DNA of 64,000 nucleotides from positions 92,507-156,506 of the forward strand of contig NZ_BMTV01000009.1 in assembly GCF_014649855.1 (NCBI RefSeq), given 5' to 3'. The stretch is from Streptomyces roseolus. GTDB taxonomy: Bacteria; Actinomycetota; Actinomycetes; Streptomycetales; Streptomycetaceae. A program made the position numbers and the translations under genes. Below, piece by piece: positions 21,571 through 29,660 of this stretch (the first letter of the stretch is position 1; each line of letters opens with the position of its first letter). The notes beneath the pieces were generated by a model. The model searched no databases. It had not been told where the DNA came from and saw nothing but the letters and a program-made list of their open reading frames with translations.

Positions 21571-23794
21571 TGACGATCCCGAGCCGCTGGGTGGCCCGGG
21601 TCAGCGCCACGTACAGGTCGTTGGTCCCGTGCGGGGCGCCGGCCCGGATGCCGTCCGGGTCGACGACGAGGACCGTGTCGAATTCGAGGCCCTTCGCCTG
21701 GCGGGGGTCGAGGAGGACCACCGGCCGGGTCAGGTCGGGCTGCTCGCCGTACGAGGCCTCGGGCAGCGCCTCGGCCAGGGCGGGCAGCAGCTCCGCCGGG
21801 GCGATCACCGCGAGCCGGCCCTCGGCGCGGAGCTCGGCGGCGACCGCGTCGGCGGTCTCCTTCACCGGGTCCTCGGCGGCCCGGTCCCAGGGCTCGACGC
21901 CGGTGGAGCGGACCGAGCCGGGCGGCTCGAAGGCCGGGTCGTCCTCGCGGCGCGCGGCGGCGGCGACCGCCATGATCTCGGCGGGCGTGCGGTAGTTGAC
22001 GCCCAGCCTCACGTGCTGCCAGCGGTCCTCCACGTACGGGGTGAGGATCCGCTCCCACGCGCCGACGCCGGCCGGGTCGCCGGTCTGCGCCGGGTCGCCG
22101 ACGAGGGTCATGGAGCGGGTGGGGCTGCGGCGCATCAGGAGCCGCCACTGCATGGCGGACAGCTCCTGCGCCTCGTCGACGACGATGTGGCCGAAGGCCC
22201 AGGTGCGGTCGGCGGCGGCCCGCTCGGCGGCGGTGCGGTGGTCGGCCTCCTCGTGGCGCTCGGCGAACCGCTCGGCGTCGATGATGTCGTGCGCGGACAG
22301 CACCTCGGAGGCGTCCTCGTCAAGCTCCTCCTTGTCCTCGAACTCGTAGGTGCGGGAGGCGAAGGAGACGTCGAGGACGCCCTGCGCGTACTGCACCTGC
22401 CGCTGCCGCTCGGCCTCCTGGGCGGCCCGCTCGGCGGAGTCGTCACGGCCGAGGAGCTCGGCCGCCTCGTCGAGGAGGGGGACGTCGCCCGGGGTCCACG
22501 CGCCGCCGTCGCGGCGGATCGCCGCCGCGTCCTCCTCGGGGAGGTGGGTGGGCTCGGCGAGGTAGTCGGCGAGGAAGGCCTCGGGGGTCAGTTCCGGCCA
22601 GAGCTCGTCGATGGCGGCGTGCACGTCGGGGTTGGCGGCGACGCCCTTGGCGAGGAGGGCGATGTCGTCGGGGCCGAGGAAGTTCGGGCCGCCGTACGGG
22701 TCGGCGCCGATCCGGTCGGCGAGCTGCTCGGCGAGCGCGTCGAGGATCCGGAAGGCGAAGTAGGGGCGGGCGAGGTTGTGCGGGAGGGCGGTCTCGCGGG
22801 CCTTGTGGCGGGCCTCCAGGGCCATGTCCCAGTCGATGACGAGGTCGCCGTCCTCGTGCGCGACGACGAGCGGCGCACCGCGCTCGGGGACCTGCTGCCG
22901 GTCGCGTACGGCCTCGGCGAGGGCGGCGGCCATCCGGACGTCGCCCTTCACGGCGGCGGCGCGCGGGGTGTCCGCGCCGGTGGCGCGGACACCGGGGTAC
23001 AGCTCGCCGGGGGTGGCGAGGAGGACGCCGGTCTCGCCGAGCGAGGGCAGCACGTTGCCGATGTAGCCGAGGAAGGCCGGGTTGGGGCCGACGATGAGGA
23101 CGGCCCGCTTGGCGAGCTGCTCGCGGTGGGCGTAGAGGAGGTACGCGGCGCGGTGCAGGGCGACGGCGGTCTTGCCGGTGCCGGGGCCGCCCTCGACGAC
23201 GAGGACGCCGTGGTGCGGGGAGCGGATGATGGCGTCCTGCTCGGCCTGGATGGTCTGCACGATGTCGTGCATCCGGCCGGTGCGGGCGGCGTCGAGCGCG
23301 GCGAGGAGGACCTCGTCGGCGTCCCGGCCCTCGTGCCCGGAGCGGCTGCGGTCGGCGAGGTCGAGGACCTCGTCGTGGAGCGAGACGACCTCGCGGCCCT
23401 TCGTGGTGATGTGCCGGCGGCGGGTGAGGCCCATGGGCTCGTGGCCGGTGGCGAGGTAGAACGGGCGGGCGATCTCGGCGCGCCAGTCGACCACGAGCGG
23501 GGTGCGCCGCGGGTCGTCCTCGCGCAGCCCGATGCGGCCGATGTGGTGGTCGCGGCCGTCCTTGAAGACGAGCCGGCCGAAGCAGAGCCCGGACTCCCCG
23601 GCGTTGAACGCGGCGAGCAGCCCCGACTGCTCGGCGACCAGGATGTCCCGTTCCAGACGCGACTGCGCGCTCCCGGTCCCGGGCGTCCTGAGCGCCTCGC
23701 CCACGGCGGTCTCGGCCCGGTCCCTCAGGTCGTCGAGCCGCGCGTAGAGCGAGGTGATGAATTTCTGCTCGTCCCGAATTGGCTCGGTTGACAA
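21560..23794 (-). CDS. helD: HelD-type UvrD/SF1 helicase-like ATPase (RNA polymerase recycling factor family)
   Basis: The protein has 744 residues. It has an N-terminal coiled-coil region (~1-65), then SF1 helicase motifs: Walker A GGPGTGKTA (202-210), DEAQ box HIVVDEAQELSAMQW, motif III LVGDPAQTGDP, a QAKGLEFDTVLVVDP segment and motif VI LYVALTRATQRLG. It lacks the extra domains of true UvrD/RecB and matches HelD/HelR proteins, which bind RNA polymerase and help release it from stalled or rifamycin-bound complexes. No rifamycin-associated inverted repeat was seen upstream. The start is TTG with GGGAG 5 nt upstream. A TTGACA/TATATT promoter lies ~90 nt upstream, and a divergent small RNA begins across the start. 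Confidence 0.88.
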   Translation of the reverse strand: MSTEPIRDEQKFITSLYARLDDLRDRAETAVGEALRTPGTGSAQSRLERDILVAEQSGLLAAFNAGESGLCFGRLVFKDGRDHHIGRIGLREDDPRRTPLVVDWRAEIARPFYLATGHEPMGLTRRRHITTKGREVVSLHDEVLDLADRSRSGHEGRDADEVLLAALDAARTGRMHDIVQTIQAEQDAIIRSPHHGVLVVEGGPGTGKTAVALHRAAYLLYAHREQLAKRAVLIVGPNPAFLGYIGNVLPSLGETGVLLATPGELYPGVRATGADTPRAAAVKGDVRMAAALAEAVRDRQQVPERGAPLVVAHEDGDLVIDWDMALEARHKARETALPHNLARPYFAFRILDALAEQLADRIGADPYGGPNFLGPDDIALLAKGVAANPDVHAAIDELWPELTPEAFLADYLAEPTHLPEEDAAAIRRDGGAWTPGDVPLLDEAAELLGRDDSAERAAQEAERQRQVQYAQGVLDVSFASRTYEFEDKEELDEDASEVLSAHDIIDAERFAERHEEADHRTAAERAAADRTWAFGHIVVDEAQELSAMQWRLLMRRSPTRSMTLVGDPAQTGDPAGVGAWERILTPYVEDRWQHVRLGVNYRTPAEIMAVAAAARREDDPAFEPPGSVRSTGVEPWDRAAEDPVKETADAVAAELRAEGRLAVIAPAELLPALAEALPEASYGEQPDLTRPVVLLDPRQAKGLEFDTVLVVDPDGIRAGAPHGTNDLYVALTRATQRLGIVRRA

Positions 23795-23817
23795 TTCGAC
23801 TCCCAGCGCGATACAGT
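23788..23817 (+). promoter_or_regulatory. Promoter of a candidate small RNA
   Basis: TTGACA (23788-23793) and TACAGT (23812-23817) are separated by 18 nt, a near-consensus vegetative promoter. It points away from helD and has no protein gene downstream on this strand; its -35 overlaps the helD start codon. Confidence 0.65.
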
Positions 23818-23882
23818 GCCTTTAGTGAAATGCTCCGTGAATTCCTCGTGACAACGTCGCGAGTGAGTACACGGAATTCACC

Positions 23883-23913
23883 AATATAGACGCCGCACCA
23901 CCCCGACTGTCAA
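23883..23913 (-). promoter_or_regulatory. Promoter of helD
   Basis: On the minus strand, TTGACA (23913-23908) and TATATT (23888-23883) are 19 nt apart. The predicted leader (~80 nt) contains the 9-bp inverted repeat GTGAATTCC / GGAATTCAC (23837-23881). Confidence 0.6.
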
Positions 23914-23930
23914 TTCAGCCGGGGTTTTTT
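23901..23930 (+). terminator. Intrinsic terminator of the small RNA
   Basis: The hairpin CCCCGACTG / CAGCCGGGG (one mismatch, loop TCAATT) is followed directly by six T residues. U-tracts of this quality are rare in Streptomyces. No plus-strand protein gene ends here. Confidence 0.75.
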
Positions 23931-23937
23931 GGTGTCG

Positions 23938-24816
23938 TCACGCGGTTTCGGTGTGGCGCAGGATCTCCTTCGCGAGCGGGGCGTGGACCTCGGGCGGAAG
24001 GGCGTGGCCCATGCCGGGGATCTCGGCGAGCCGGGCGCCGCGGATCACCTGGGCGAGGTGCTCGGCGTGCGGCGCCGGCGCGACCGGCTCGGCCGGCGCG
24101 GAGATCACCAGGACGGGGACCTCGGTGGCGGCGAGCTCGTCGGTGCGGAGCAGCCCGGACGGATCGGCAAGGGCATGGGCGGAGCCCGGCGCGTGGTGTC
24201 CGGTGTGGGCGACGATCGCGCGTTCCCGCTCGCGGAACCAGTCCGCGTCGAAGGGGAGGGCGTCGCCGGCCAGGGCCCGCCAGTGCTCGACCCGGTCATC
24301 CAGCTCCCCCTCGAGGTCGCGGTCCTCCGGAGGAAGGGCCCAGAACTCCAGGAGGCGCTCCGAGGGGCCGGGCAGCTCCTCGACCGGCACCCGGGCTCCG
24401 TCGGGGCCGACGTACGGGGTGGTGCTGAGCGCGGTGGCGCCGATGAGGGTGGCGCTCAGCAGCCGGTCCGGGTGGTCGGCGACCAGGAGCTGGGCGAGCA
24501 GCCCACCGAGGGACATGCCGACGACGTGGGCCCGGTCGACCCCGAACGCGTCCAGGACGGCGACGGCGTCCTCGGCGAGCCGGGAGATCGGGTAGGGGTT
24601 CTCGTCGAAGGCCCACGTGGAGCGCCCGGTGTCCCGGTGGTCGTAGCGGATCACCCGGTGGCGCTCGGCAAGCAGGGCCACCAGCTCGTCGGGCCAGGCG
24701 AGGCCGGACGCCAGCGCGCCCATGACCAGGAGCAGCGGGGGCCGGTCGGCGGCTCCGCACTCCTCGGCCCAGAGCCGTACGCCCGGCTCCACGTCCACGT
24801 ACCGTTCCCGCGTCAT
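23938..24816 (-). CDS. Alpha/beta hydrolase
   Basis: The protein has 292 residues. It has an alpha/beta-hydrolase fold with nucleophile Ser in GMSLGG (~121-126), an oxyanion segment VMGALASGLAW, a likely acid in the VPVLVISAPAEPVAPAPHA region, and the catalytic His in GMGHALPPE near the C-terminus. It resembles the RdmC/aclacinomycin-methylesterase-like group, but the substrate cannot be told from sequence. The ATG has GGAGGAGA upstream. It appears monocistronic, with its own promoter at 24853-24883. Confidence 0.85.
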   Translation of the reverse strand: MTRERYVDVEPGVRLWAEECGAADRPPLLLVMGALASGLAWPDELVALLAERHRVIRYDHRDTGRSTWAFDENPYPISRLAEDAVAVLDAFGVDRAHVVGMSLGGLLAQLLVADHPDRLLSATLIGATALSTTPYVGPDGARVPVEELPGPSERLLEFWALPPEDRDLEGELDDRVEHWRALAGDALPFDADWFRERERAIVAHTGHHAPGSAHALADPSGLLRTDELAATEVPVLVISAPAEPVAPAPHAEHLAQVIRGARLAEIPGMGHALPPEVHAPLAKEILRHTETA

Positions 24817-24852
24817 GCGGATCTCCTCCCGCCGCCCAACAAGACGAGACGT

Positions 24853-24883
24853 ATCGTATCGCTACACCCTCGGGGGAAGTCAA
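24853..24883 (-). promoter_or_regulatory. Promoter of the hydrolase
   Basis: On the minus strand, TTGACT (24883-24878) and TACGAT (24858-24853) are 19 nt apart. The -10 region contains the repeated ATACGATACG, which could also be a repressor site. Confidence 0.5.
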
Positions 24884-24932
24884 GTGCCGAAGGCCGGGCG
24901 CGACGAAGGGCCGGGCCCCGTGGGGTCCGGCC

Positions 24933-25376
24933 CTAGACCAGGCTCTTGTGGAAGTGGACGTCCTCCGCGCCGCCCGGGATGCCGAGCGTGCGGCCGGTCT
25001 CCACGTACCCGTGCCGCCGGTAGAAGTCCGGGGCCTGGAAGGTGAAGGAGGAGACGGCGGCCCGGTCGCAGCCGCGCCGGCGGGCCTCGGCCTCGGCCGC
25101 GCGCAGCAGCCTGCTCCCCCAGCCGTCCCGGCGGTGGTCCTCGTGCACCCACAGCATCTCGATGCCGAGCAGGCCGCCCCAGGTCCAGGCGGTCAGCCCG
25201 CCGACGGTCTCGCCCGTCTCGGGGTCCCGTGCCCGCACGGACAGCTCGCCCTGGTCCTCGGCGGTGGTCCCGGTGGCCGCGAAGTTGTACGCGTCGAGGC
25301 CCCGGTCCAGGAGTTTCGTCAGGTCCGGGTCGCGGCCCCCGACGGTCAGCCCCGCCTCGTCGTGATCATGGTTCAT
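24933..25376 (-). CDS. GNAT-family N-acetyltransferase
   Basis: The protein has 147 residues. The acetyl-CoA-binding motif A region reads LLGIEMLWVHEDHRRDGWGSRLLRAAEAEARRRGC (~69-103) and motif B ends FYRRHGYVETGR. The ATG at 25376 (MNHDHDEAGL) overlaps the stop of the upstream gene by 4 nt, so the two are coupled. The acceptor substrate is unknown. Confidence 0.87.
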   Translation of the reverse strand: MNHDHDEAGLTVGGRDPDLTKLLDRGLDAYNFAATGTTAEDQGELSVRARDPETGETVGGLTAWTWGGLLGIEMLWVHEDHRRDGWGSRLLRAAEAEARRRGCDRAAVSSFTFQAPDFYRRHGYVETGRTLGIPGGAEDVHFHKSLV

Positions 25377-26236
25377 GCGGCCGAGTCTGGCACGGCCGCC
25401 CTCAGGAGCGGAACGACCTCCGCCTCCTCGTACGCGAAGTGGGCCTCCAACTCCGCGCGCAGCCTGTCGAATTCGGGACGCAGCCGCTCCGGTCCCGTCT
25501 CGTCGACCCGGGCGAGCAGCTCCCGCAGGCCGTCGAGCGCGCGGGAGACGGTGGCGTGTTCGGCGTGGAGCCGCTCGAACACCCCGGCCTTCCCGGGGAA
25601 CGCGCGGGCCAGGTACGGGAAGAGGCCGGCGTCCTCGCCGCCGTGGTGCCGGGCGAGGCCCGAGCAGAAGGTGAGGCAGTGGCGGCGGAGCTCCACCGTC
25701 AGCTCGGCGGTGCCCCGCGTGGCGAGGCCCTCGGCGAGGGCGGCGAGTTCGTCGCGCAGCCAGTCGTGGACCTTCACCAGTTCGTCGGCGAGGGCGTCGA
25801 GCCGGTCCGGCGGGGTGTGGTCGTCTTCCGGGATCCGGTGGAGGACGACGACGGGCAGGACCCTGCTCGTCGCCTTCTGGTAGTCGGCGTAGCCGGGGGC
25901 GACCGCGACGACCTTGGCGAAGAGCTCGTCCCGCTCGGCGCCGGCCGCGGCGACGGCGGTCGCCTGCCAGGTGTCCGCGCCCAGCTCCACTGTCACCGTG
26001 GGGTGGACGAGGACGTTGCGGTACCAGTCCGGGTGGCGGTCGGAGCCGCCGGCCGAGCCGACGACGAGCAGCCGGTCGCCGTCCTCGACGAATCCGAGCG
26101 GAGTGGTGTGTTCTTTTCCGGACCTGGCGCCGGTGGTGGTGAGGAGAAGGAGCACCCATCCCTCGAAGGGGCCGCCGAGGCGTCCGGCGTTGGTGCGGAA
26201 TTCTTCGATGATCGAGGTGTTGAAGTCGAGAGGCAA
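25373..26236 (-). CDS. F420-type nitroreductase (DDN family) fused to a hemerythrin HHE domain
   Basis: The protein has 287 residues. The N-terminal ~135 resemble deazaflavin-dependent nitroreductases (GGPFEGWVLLLLTTTGARSGKEHTTPLGFVED...HPDWYRNVLVHPTVTVELG). Residues ~145-280 form a four-helix hemerythrin-like bundle with candidate iron ligands in LADELVKVHDWLRDEL, RHCLTFCSGLARHHGGED and ERLHAEHATVS. A fusion of these two suggests redox or nitrosative/oxygen chemistry, but this is inference. The start is TTG at 26236, because an in-frame TAG closes the frame upstream. Confidence 0.85.
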   Translation of the reverse strand: MPLDFNTSIIEEFRTNAGRLGGPFEGWVLLLLTTTGARSGKEHTTPLGFVEDGDRLLVVGSAGGSDRHPDWYRNVLVHPTVTVELGADTWQATAVAAAGAERDELFAKVVAVAPGYADYQKATSRVLPVVVLHRIPEDDHTPPDRLDALADELVKVHDWLRDELAALAEGLATRGTAELTVELRRHCLTFCSGLARHHGGEDAGLFPYLARAFPGKAGVFERLHAEHATVSRALDGLRELLARVDETGPERLRPEFDRLRAELEAHFAYEEAEVVPLLRAAVPDSAA

Positions 26237-26323
26237 CTGCCGTCCCTACGGTTCTCTTGCCTCCATGTCTCCGCTTTCGAGCGCGGACCGACACGCGACG
26301 CGAGGAGCCCCATTCTCACGCGG

Positions 26324-26351
26324 AGGCCCTTGACGGTGTCAAGGGCCTTTT
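26324..26351. terminator. Hairpin terminator
   Basis: A perfect 11-bp stem (arm AGGCCCTTGAC, loop GGT) is followed by TTT on the plus strand. The only transcription expected here is from dctA on the minus strand, so it probably ends dctA, although its U-run faces the other way. Confidence 0.7.
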
Positions 26352-26424
26352 CGCGGGGGCGGGTTCCTCCCGGTGCCCGGATCCGGCTCAAGGCCCGGGT
26401 CCCGGGAGGAGGTTCGGTGGGGGT

Positions 26425-26463
26425 CGGACGCCCGGCGGGGGGGGCGGACGCCCGGCGGGGGGG
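26425..26463. repeat. Tandem 20-bp repeat next to the dctA stop
   Basis: Two copies of CGGACGCCCGGCGGGGGGGG lie head to tail (26425-26444 and 26445-26463, the second one G shorter) and abut the stop codon. It looks like recent slippage in a G-run. Confidence 0.7.
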
Positions 26464-27852
26464 TCAGACTCCGGTGCGGGCGCGCTCCTCGCCCTGGTCG
26501 CGCTGGTCGGGTACGGCGGTGGGGTCGGCGGGCCCGGCGTGGTCGGCGTGGTCGGCGTGGTCGGCGTGGTCGTCGACGAGTGTCTTCTCGTCGAAGGGGA
26601 ACTTCCCCGCCAGGACCTCGGTCACCCGCGTCCGGTCGATCTCCTTCGTCCAGGTGCCGACCAGGACGGTGGCGACGGCGTTGCCGGCGAAGTTGGTGAG
26701 GGCGCGGGCCTCGCTCATGAAGCGGTCGATGCCGACGATCAGACCGACGCCGTCGACCAGGTCGGGGCGGTGCGACTGGAGGCCGCCGGCGAGGGTGGCG
26801 AGACCGGCGCCGGTGACGCCCGCGGCACCCTTCGAGGCGATGATCATGAAGACGAGGAGGGAGATCTGTTCGCCGACCGAGAGCGGGTCGCCCATCGCCT
26901 CGGCGACGAAGAGCGAGGCCATCGTGAGGTAGATGGCGGTGCCGTCGAGGTTGAAGGAGTAGCCGGTGGGGACGGTGATGCCGACGACCGGCTTGGAGAC
27001 GCCCAGGTGCTCCATCTTCGCGATCAGGCGGGGCAGCGCCGACTCGGAGGAGGAGGTCGAGAGGATCAGCAGGAACTCGCGGCCCAGGTACTTCAGGAGC
27101 GACCAGATGCCGACCCCGGCGACCAGCCGGAGCAGCGCGCCGAGGACGACGAAGACGAAGAGGGCGCAGGTCAGATAGAAGCCGATCATGATGACGGCGA
27201 GCGACTTGAGGGCGTCGAGGCCGGTGGCGCCGACGACGGCGGCGATGGCGCCGAAGGCGCCGACCGGAGCCGCCCACATGATCATGGAGAGGATGCGGAA
27301 GACGAGCCGCTGGATGTGCCCGATGCCGCGGAGGACCGGTTCGCCGGCCGAGCCCATCGCCTGGAGCGCGAAGCCCGCGAGGAGGGCGACGAGGAGCGTC
27401 TGGAGGACCTCGCCCTCGGTGAAGGCGGAGACGAGGGTGGTGGGGATGATCCCGAGCAGGAAGTCGGCGGTGCCCTCGCTCGCGCCCTCCGCCTGCTGGG
27501 CGCCGGCCTCGGCCAGCTCCTTGGTGAGGTGGAGGCCGGAACCGGGCTCCAGCAGGTTGCCGACGACGAGGCCGATCGCGAGTGCGACGGTCGACATCAC
27601 CAGGAAGTAGCCGAGCGCGAGGCCGCCGACGGCGCCGACCTTGGCGGCCTTGCGGACCGAGCCGACGCCCAGCACGATCGTGCAGAAGATGATCGGCGAG
27701 ATCATCATCTTGATGAGGTTCACGAAGCCGGTGCCCAGCGGCTTCAGCTCGACGGCCACGCCGGGGGCGAGGAAACCGACGCCGATGCCGAGCAGGACGG
27801 CGCCGATCACGGCCAGATACAGATAATGGGTGCGGTCCCGGCGTGCGGCCAC
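26464..27852 (-). CDS. Dicarboxylate/proton (or sodium) symporter, DAACS family, DctA-like
   Basis: The 462-residue integral membrane carrier has the family features: N-terminal helices (YLYLAVIGAVLLGIGVGFLAPG), serine-rich hairpin STSSSESALPRLI, and transport motif GYSFNLDGTAIYLTMASLFVAEA. The C-terminus ends in an unusual His/Asp repeat (HADHADHADHAG) from four tandem 9-bp units, then a charged tail. It diverges from a CitA/CitB-like two-component system, the usual arrangement for C4-dicarboxylate or citrate uptake. Glutamate or another dicarboxylate cannot be excluded. Confidence 0.92.
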   Translation of the reverse strand: MAARRDRTHYLYLAVIGAVLLGIGVGFLAPGVAVELKPLGTGFVNLIKMMISPIIFCTIVLGVGSVRKAAKVGAVGGLALGYFLVMSTVALAIGLVVGNLLEPGSGLHLTKELAEAGAQQAEGASEGTADFLLGIIPTTLVSAFTEGEVLQTLLVALLAGFALQAMGSAGEPVLRGIGHIQRLVFRILSMIMWAAPVGAFGAIAAVVGATGLDALKSLAVIMIGFYLTCALFVFVVLGALLRLVAGVGIWSLLKYLGREFLLILSTSSSESALPRLIAKMEHLGVSKPVVGITVPTGYSFNLDGTAIYLTMASLFVAEAMGDPLSVGEQISLLVFMIIASKGAAGVTGAGLATLAGGLQSHRPDLVDGVGLIVGIDRFMSEARALTNFAGNAVATVLVGTWTKEIDRTRVTEVLAGKFPFDEKTLVDDHADHADHADHAGPADPTAVPDQRDQGEERARTGV

Positions 27853-27917
27853 GGGGTCCTCCTCGTACGGATGGGGGCGTCCACGTCCCGGTGGACTCCG
27901 CGACTATCCATCAGCCT

Positions 27918-27931
27918 GTGACCGGGGTCAC
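27918..27931. promoter_or_regulatory. Dyad matching the Streptomyces Crp motif
   Basis: GTGACCGGGGTCAC has 6-bp arms and fits GTG-N6-GNCAC, the motif I recall for Streptomyces Crp. It sits between divergent dctA and the sensor kinase gene. Confidence 0.45.
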
Positions 27932-27940
27932 CGTTGCGTG

Positions 27941-27962
27941 CGTTTCGTTCATGGCCGAAACG
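27941..27962. promoter_or_regulatory. Inverted repeat CGTTTCG-N8-CGAAACG
   Basis: Perfect 7-bp arms in the dctA/kinase divergent spacer. A candidate response-regulator operator. Confidence 0.4.
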
Positions 27963-28031
27963 TGCGCGTGCCGCTCCGGCCGCTTCCCGTGGAGAACGAT
28001 TCGGGAACGCGATGCGCGGGAGCAAATCCCG

Positions 28032-28049
28032 GCGTGCACACTTGCACGC
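28032..28049. promoter_or_regulatory. Inverted repeat abutting the kinase ATG
   Basis: GCGTGCAcactTGCACGC has perfect 7-bp arms and ends one base before the ATG. It could be an operator or an mRNA hairpin that hides the start. No Shine-Dalgarno sequence is visible. Confidence 0.45.
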
Positions 28050-29660
28050 ATGCGTCTCCCGCCCCTCCGCCCCCTCCCCCGCAGCCTGGCCGGCCAGCTC
28101 TTCGCCATGCAGGTCGTGCTGATGGCCGCGGTCGTGGCGGGGTGCGCGGTCTTCGCGTACCTCACGGACCGGGCGCAGGCCGAGGAGACCGCGCGCCGGC
28201 AGGCGACGGCCGCCGCGACGGCCCTCGCCGGCTCGCCGTCCGTGCGGGCCGCCGCGCTCTCGGCCGAGCCGTCCGCCGCGCTCCAGCCGTACGCGGAGGA
28301 GCTCCGGCGGCGGGCGGACCTCGCCTTCGTGGTGGTCATGGCGCCGGACGGCACCCGGTGGACGCACCCGGAGCCCGACCGGATCGGCCTCCACTACCTC
28401 GGCCACATCGAGCCGGCGCTGCGCGGCGGGACCTTCTCGGAGACGTATCCGGGGACCCTCGGCCCCTCGGTGCGGACGATCACGCCAATCTTCTCCGAGG
28501 GGCGGGTGGTCGCCCTGGTCAGCGCGGGCATCACCATCGAGCGGATCAGCGCGCAGGTGCGGGAGCAGGTGACCGCGCTGCTCGGGATGGCGGGCGCGGC
28601 GCTCGCGCTCGGCGGCGCCGGCACGTACGTGATCAACGCGCGGCTGCGGCGGCACACCCACGGGATGAACGCCACCGAGCTCAGCCGGATGCACGACTAC
28701 CACGAGGCGGCGCTGCACGCGGTGCGGGAGGGGCTCGTGATGCTGGACGGGCGGCGCAGGATCGCGCTCATCAACGACGGGGCGCGCGAACTCCTCGGCC
28801 TCGACGAGGGGGTGGTGGGCCGGCCGGCGGCGGAGCTCGGCCTTCCGGCCCCGCTGACGGGGGCGCTGCTCTCCTCGGAGCCGCGGGTCGACGAGACGCA
28901 TCTGACGGACGAGCGGGTCCTCGTCGTCAACACCCGGCCGGTGGTGGGCGGGGAGCGCCGCGGTACGGTCGTGACGCTGCGCGACCGTACCGAACTCCAG
29001 GCGCTGTCAGGGGAGTTGGACTCCCAGCGCGGGTTCACGGAGGCGCTGCGCTCGCAGGCCCACGAGGCGGCGAACCGGCTCCACACGGTGGTCTCGCTGA
29101 TCGAACTCGGCCGGGTGGCGGAGGCCGTGGAGTTCGCGACGGCCGAGCTGGAGCTGGCGCAGGCGCTCACCGACCGGGTGGTGGACGCGGTCGGCGAGCC
29201 GGTCCTCGCGGCGCTGCTGCTCGGAAAGGCGGCGCAGGCCAACGAGCGGGGCGTGGAGCTGGTCCTCACCGAGGACAGCCGGATCGACGACGGGCTGCTG
29301 CCGCCGGCCCTGGAGCCGAGGGACCTCGTGACGGTCCTCGGCAACCTCGTCGACAACGCCGTGGAGGCGGCCGGCGGGACCCCGCACGCGCGCGTGACCG
29401 TCACGGTCGCGGCCCGCGCGGGCGACGGCGAGCTGCTGCTCCGCGTCGACGACAGCGGGCCCGGCGTCCGGCCCGCCGACCGCGACGCGGTCCTCGGCCG
29501 CGGCTGGTCCACCCGGGGCCCGGGCCGCGGCCTCGGCCTGGCCCTGGTCCGCCAGGCCGTCACCCGCGCCGCCGGCACCCTCACCGTCGCCGAGGCCCCC
29601 GGGGGCGGCGCCCGCTTCACCGTCCGGGTGCCGCTCCCCCGCACCGGAGGAGAGGCATGA
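28050..29660 (+). CDS. Sensor histidine kinase, CitA/DcuS-like
   Basis: The protein has 536 residues: TM1 (~18-38), a periplasmic-type PAS/Cache sensor (~40-170, with RTITPIFSEGRVVALVSAGI), TM2 (~174-195), a cytoplasmic PAS (~215-312), a SpoOB-type dimerisation segment with phospho-His338 in LRSQAHEAANRLHTVVSLIELG, and an ATPase domain (N-box LGNLVDNAVEAAG, G-box GRGLGLALVRQA). This is the tetrahedral CitA/DcuS/DctB-like layout that senses citrate or C4-dicarboxylates outside the cell. The ATG at 28050 follows a 7-bp dyad directly. The stop overlaps the regulator ATG. Confidence 0.92.
   Translation: MRLPPLRPLPRSLAGQLFAMQVVLMAAVVAGCAVFAYLTDRAQAEETARRQATAAATALAGSPSVRAAALSAEPSAALQPYAEELRRRADLAFVVVMAPDGTRWTHPEPDRIGLHYLGHIEPALRGGTFSETYPGTLGPSVRTITPIFSEGRVVALVSAGITIERISAQVREQVTALLGMAGAALALGGAGTYVINARLRRHTHGMNATELSRMHDYHEAALHAVREGLVMLDGRRRIALINDGARELLGLDEGVVGRPAAELGLPAPLTGALLSSEPRVDETHLTDERVLVVNTRPVVGGERRGTVVTLRDRTELQALSGELDSQRGFTEALRSQAHEAANRLHTVVSLIELGRVAEAVEFATAELELAQALTDRVVDAVGEPVLAALLLGKAAQANERGVELVLTEDSRIDDGLLPPALEPRDLVTVLGNLVDNAVEAAGGTPHARVTVTVAARAGDGELLLRVDDSGPGVRPADRDAVLGRGWSTRGPGRGLGLALVRQAVTRAAGTLTVAEAPGGGARFTVRVPLPRTGGEA

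Larger units (their letters stand above)
23824..23930 (+). ncRNA. Candidate ~105-nt small RNA, antisense to the helD leader
   Basis: A near-consensus promoter lies at one end and a hairpin plus T-run at the other, with no plausible open frame or ribosome-binding site between. The transcript would fold: GTGAATTCC (23837-23845) pairs with GGAATTCAC (23873-23881), and inside that CTCGTGAC pairs with GTCGCGAG with one wobble. The DNA is clearly more AT-rich than its flanks. It overlaps the promoter and leader of helD on the opposite strand, so it could act in cis on helD, in trans, or both. The RNA and its ends are inferred, not observed. Confidence 0.55.

Noticed and set aside
26324..26351. Plus-strand gene ending at the U-tailed hairpin
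   Set aside because: The T-run suggests a plus-strand transcript, but no coding frame or promoter was found upstream on that strand; more simply it is the dctA terminator read from the other side.
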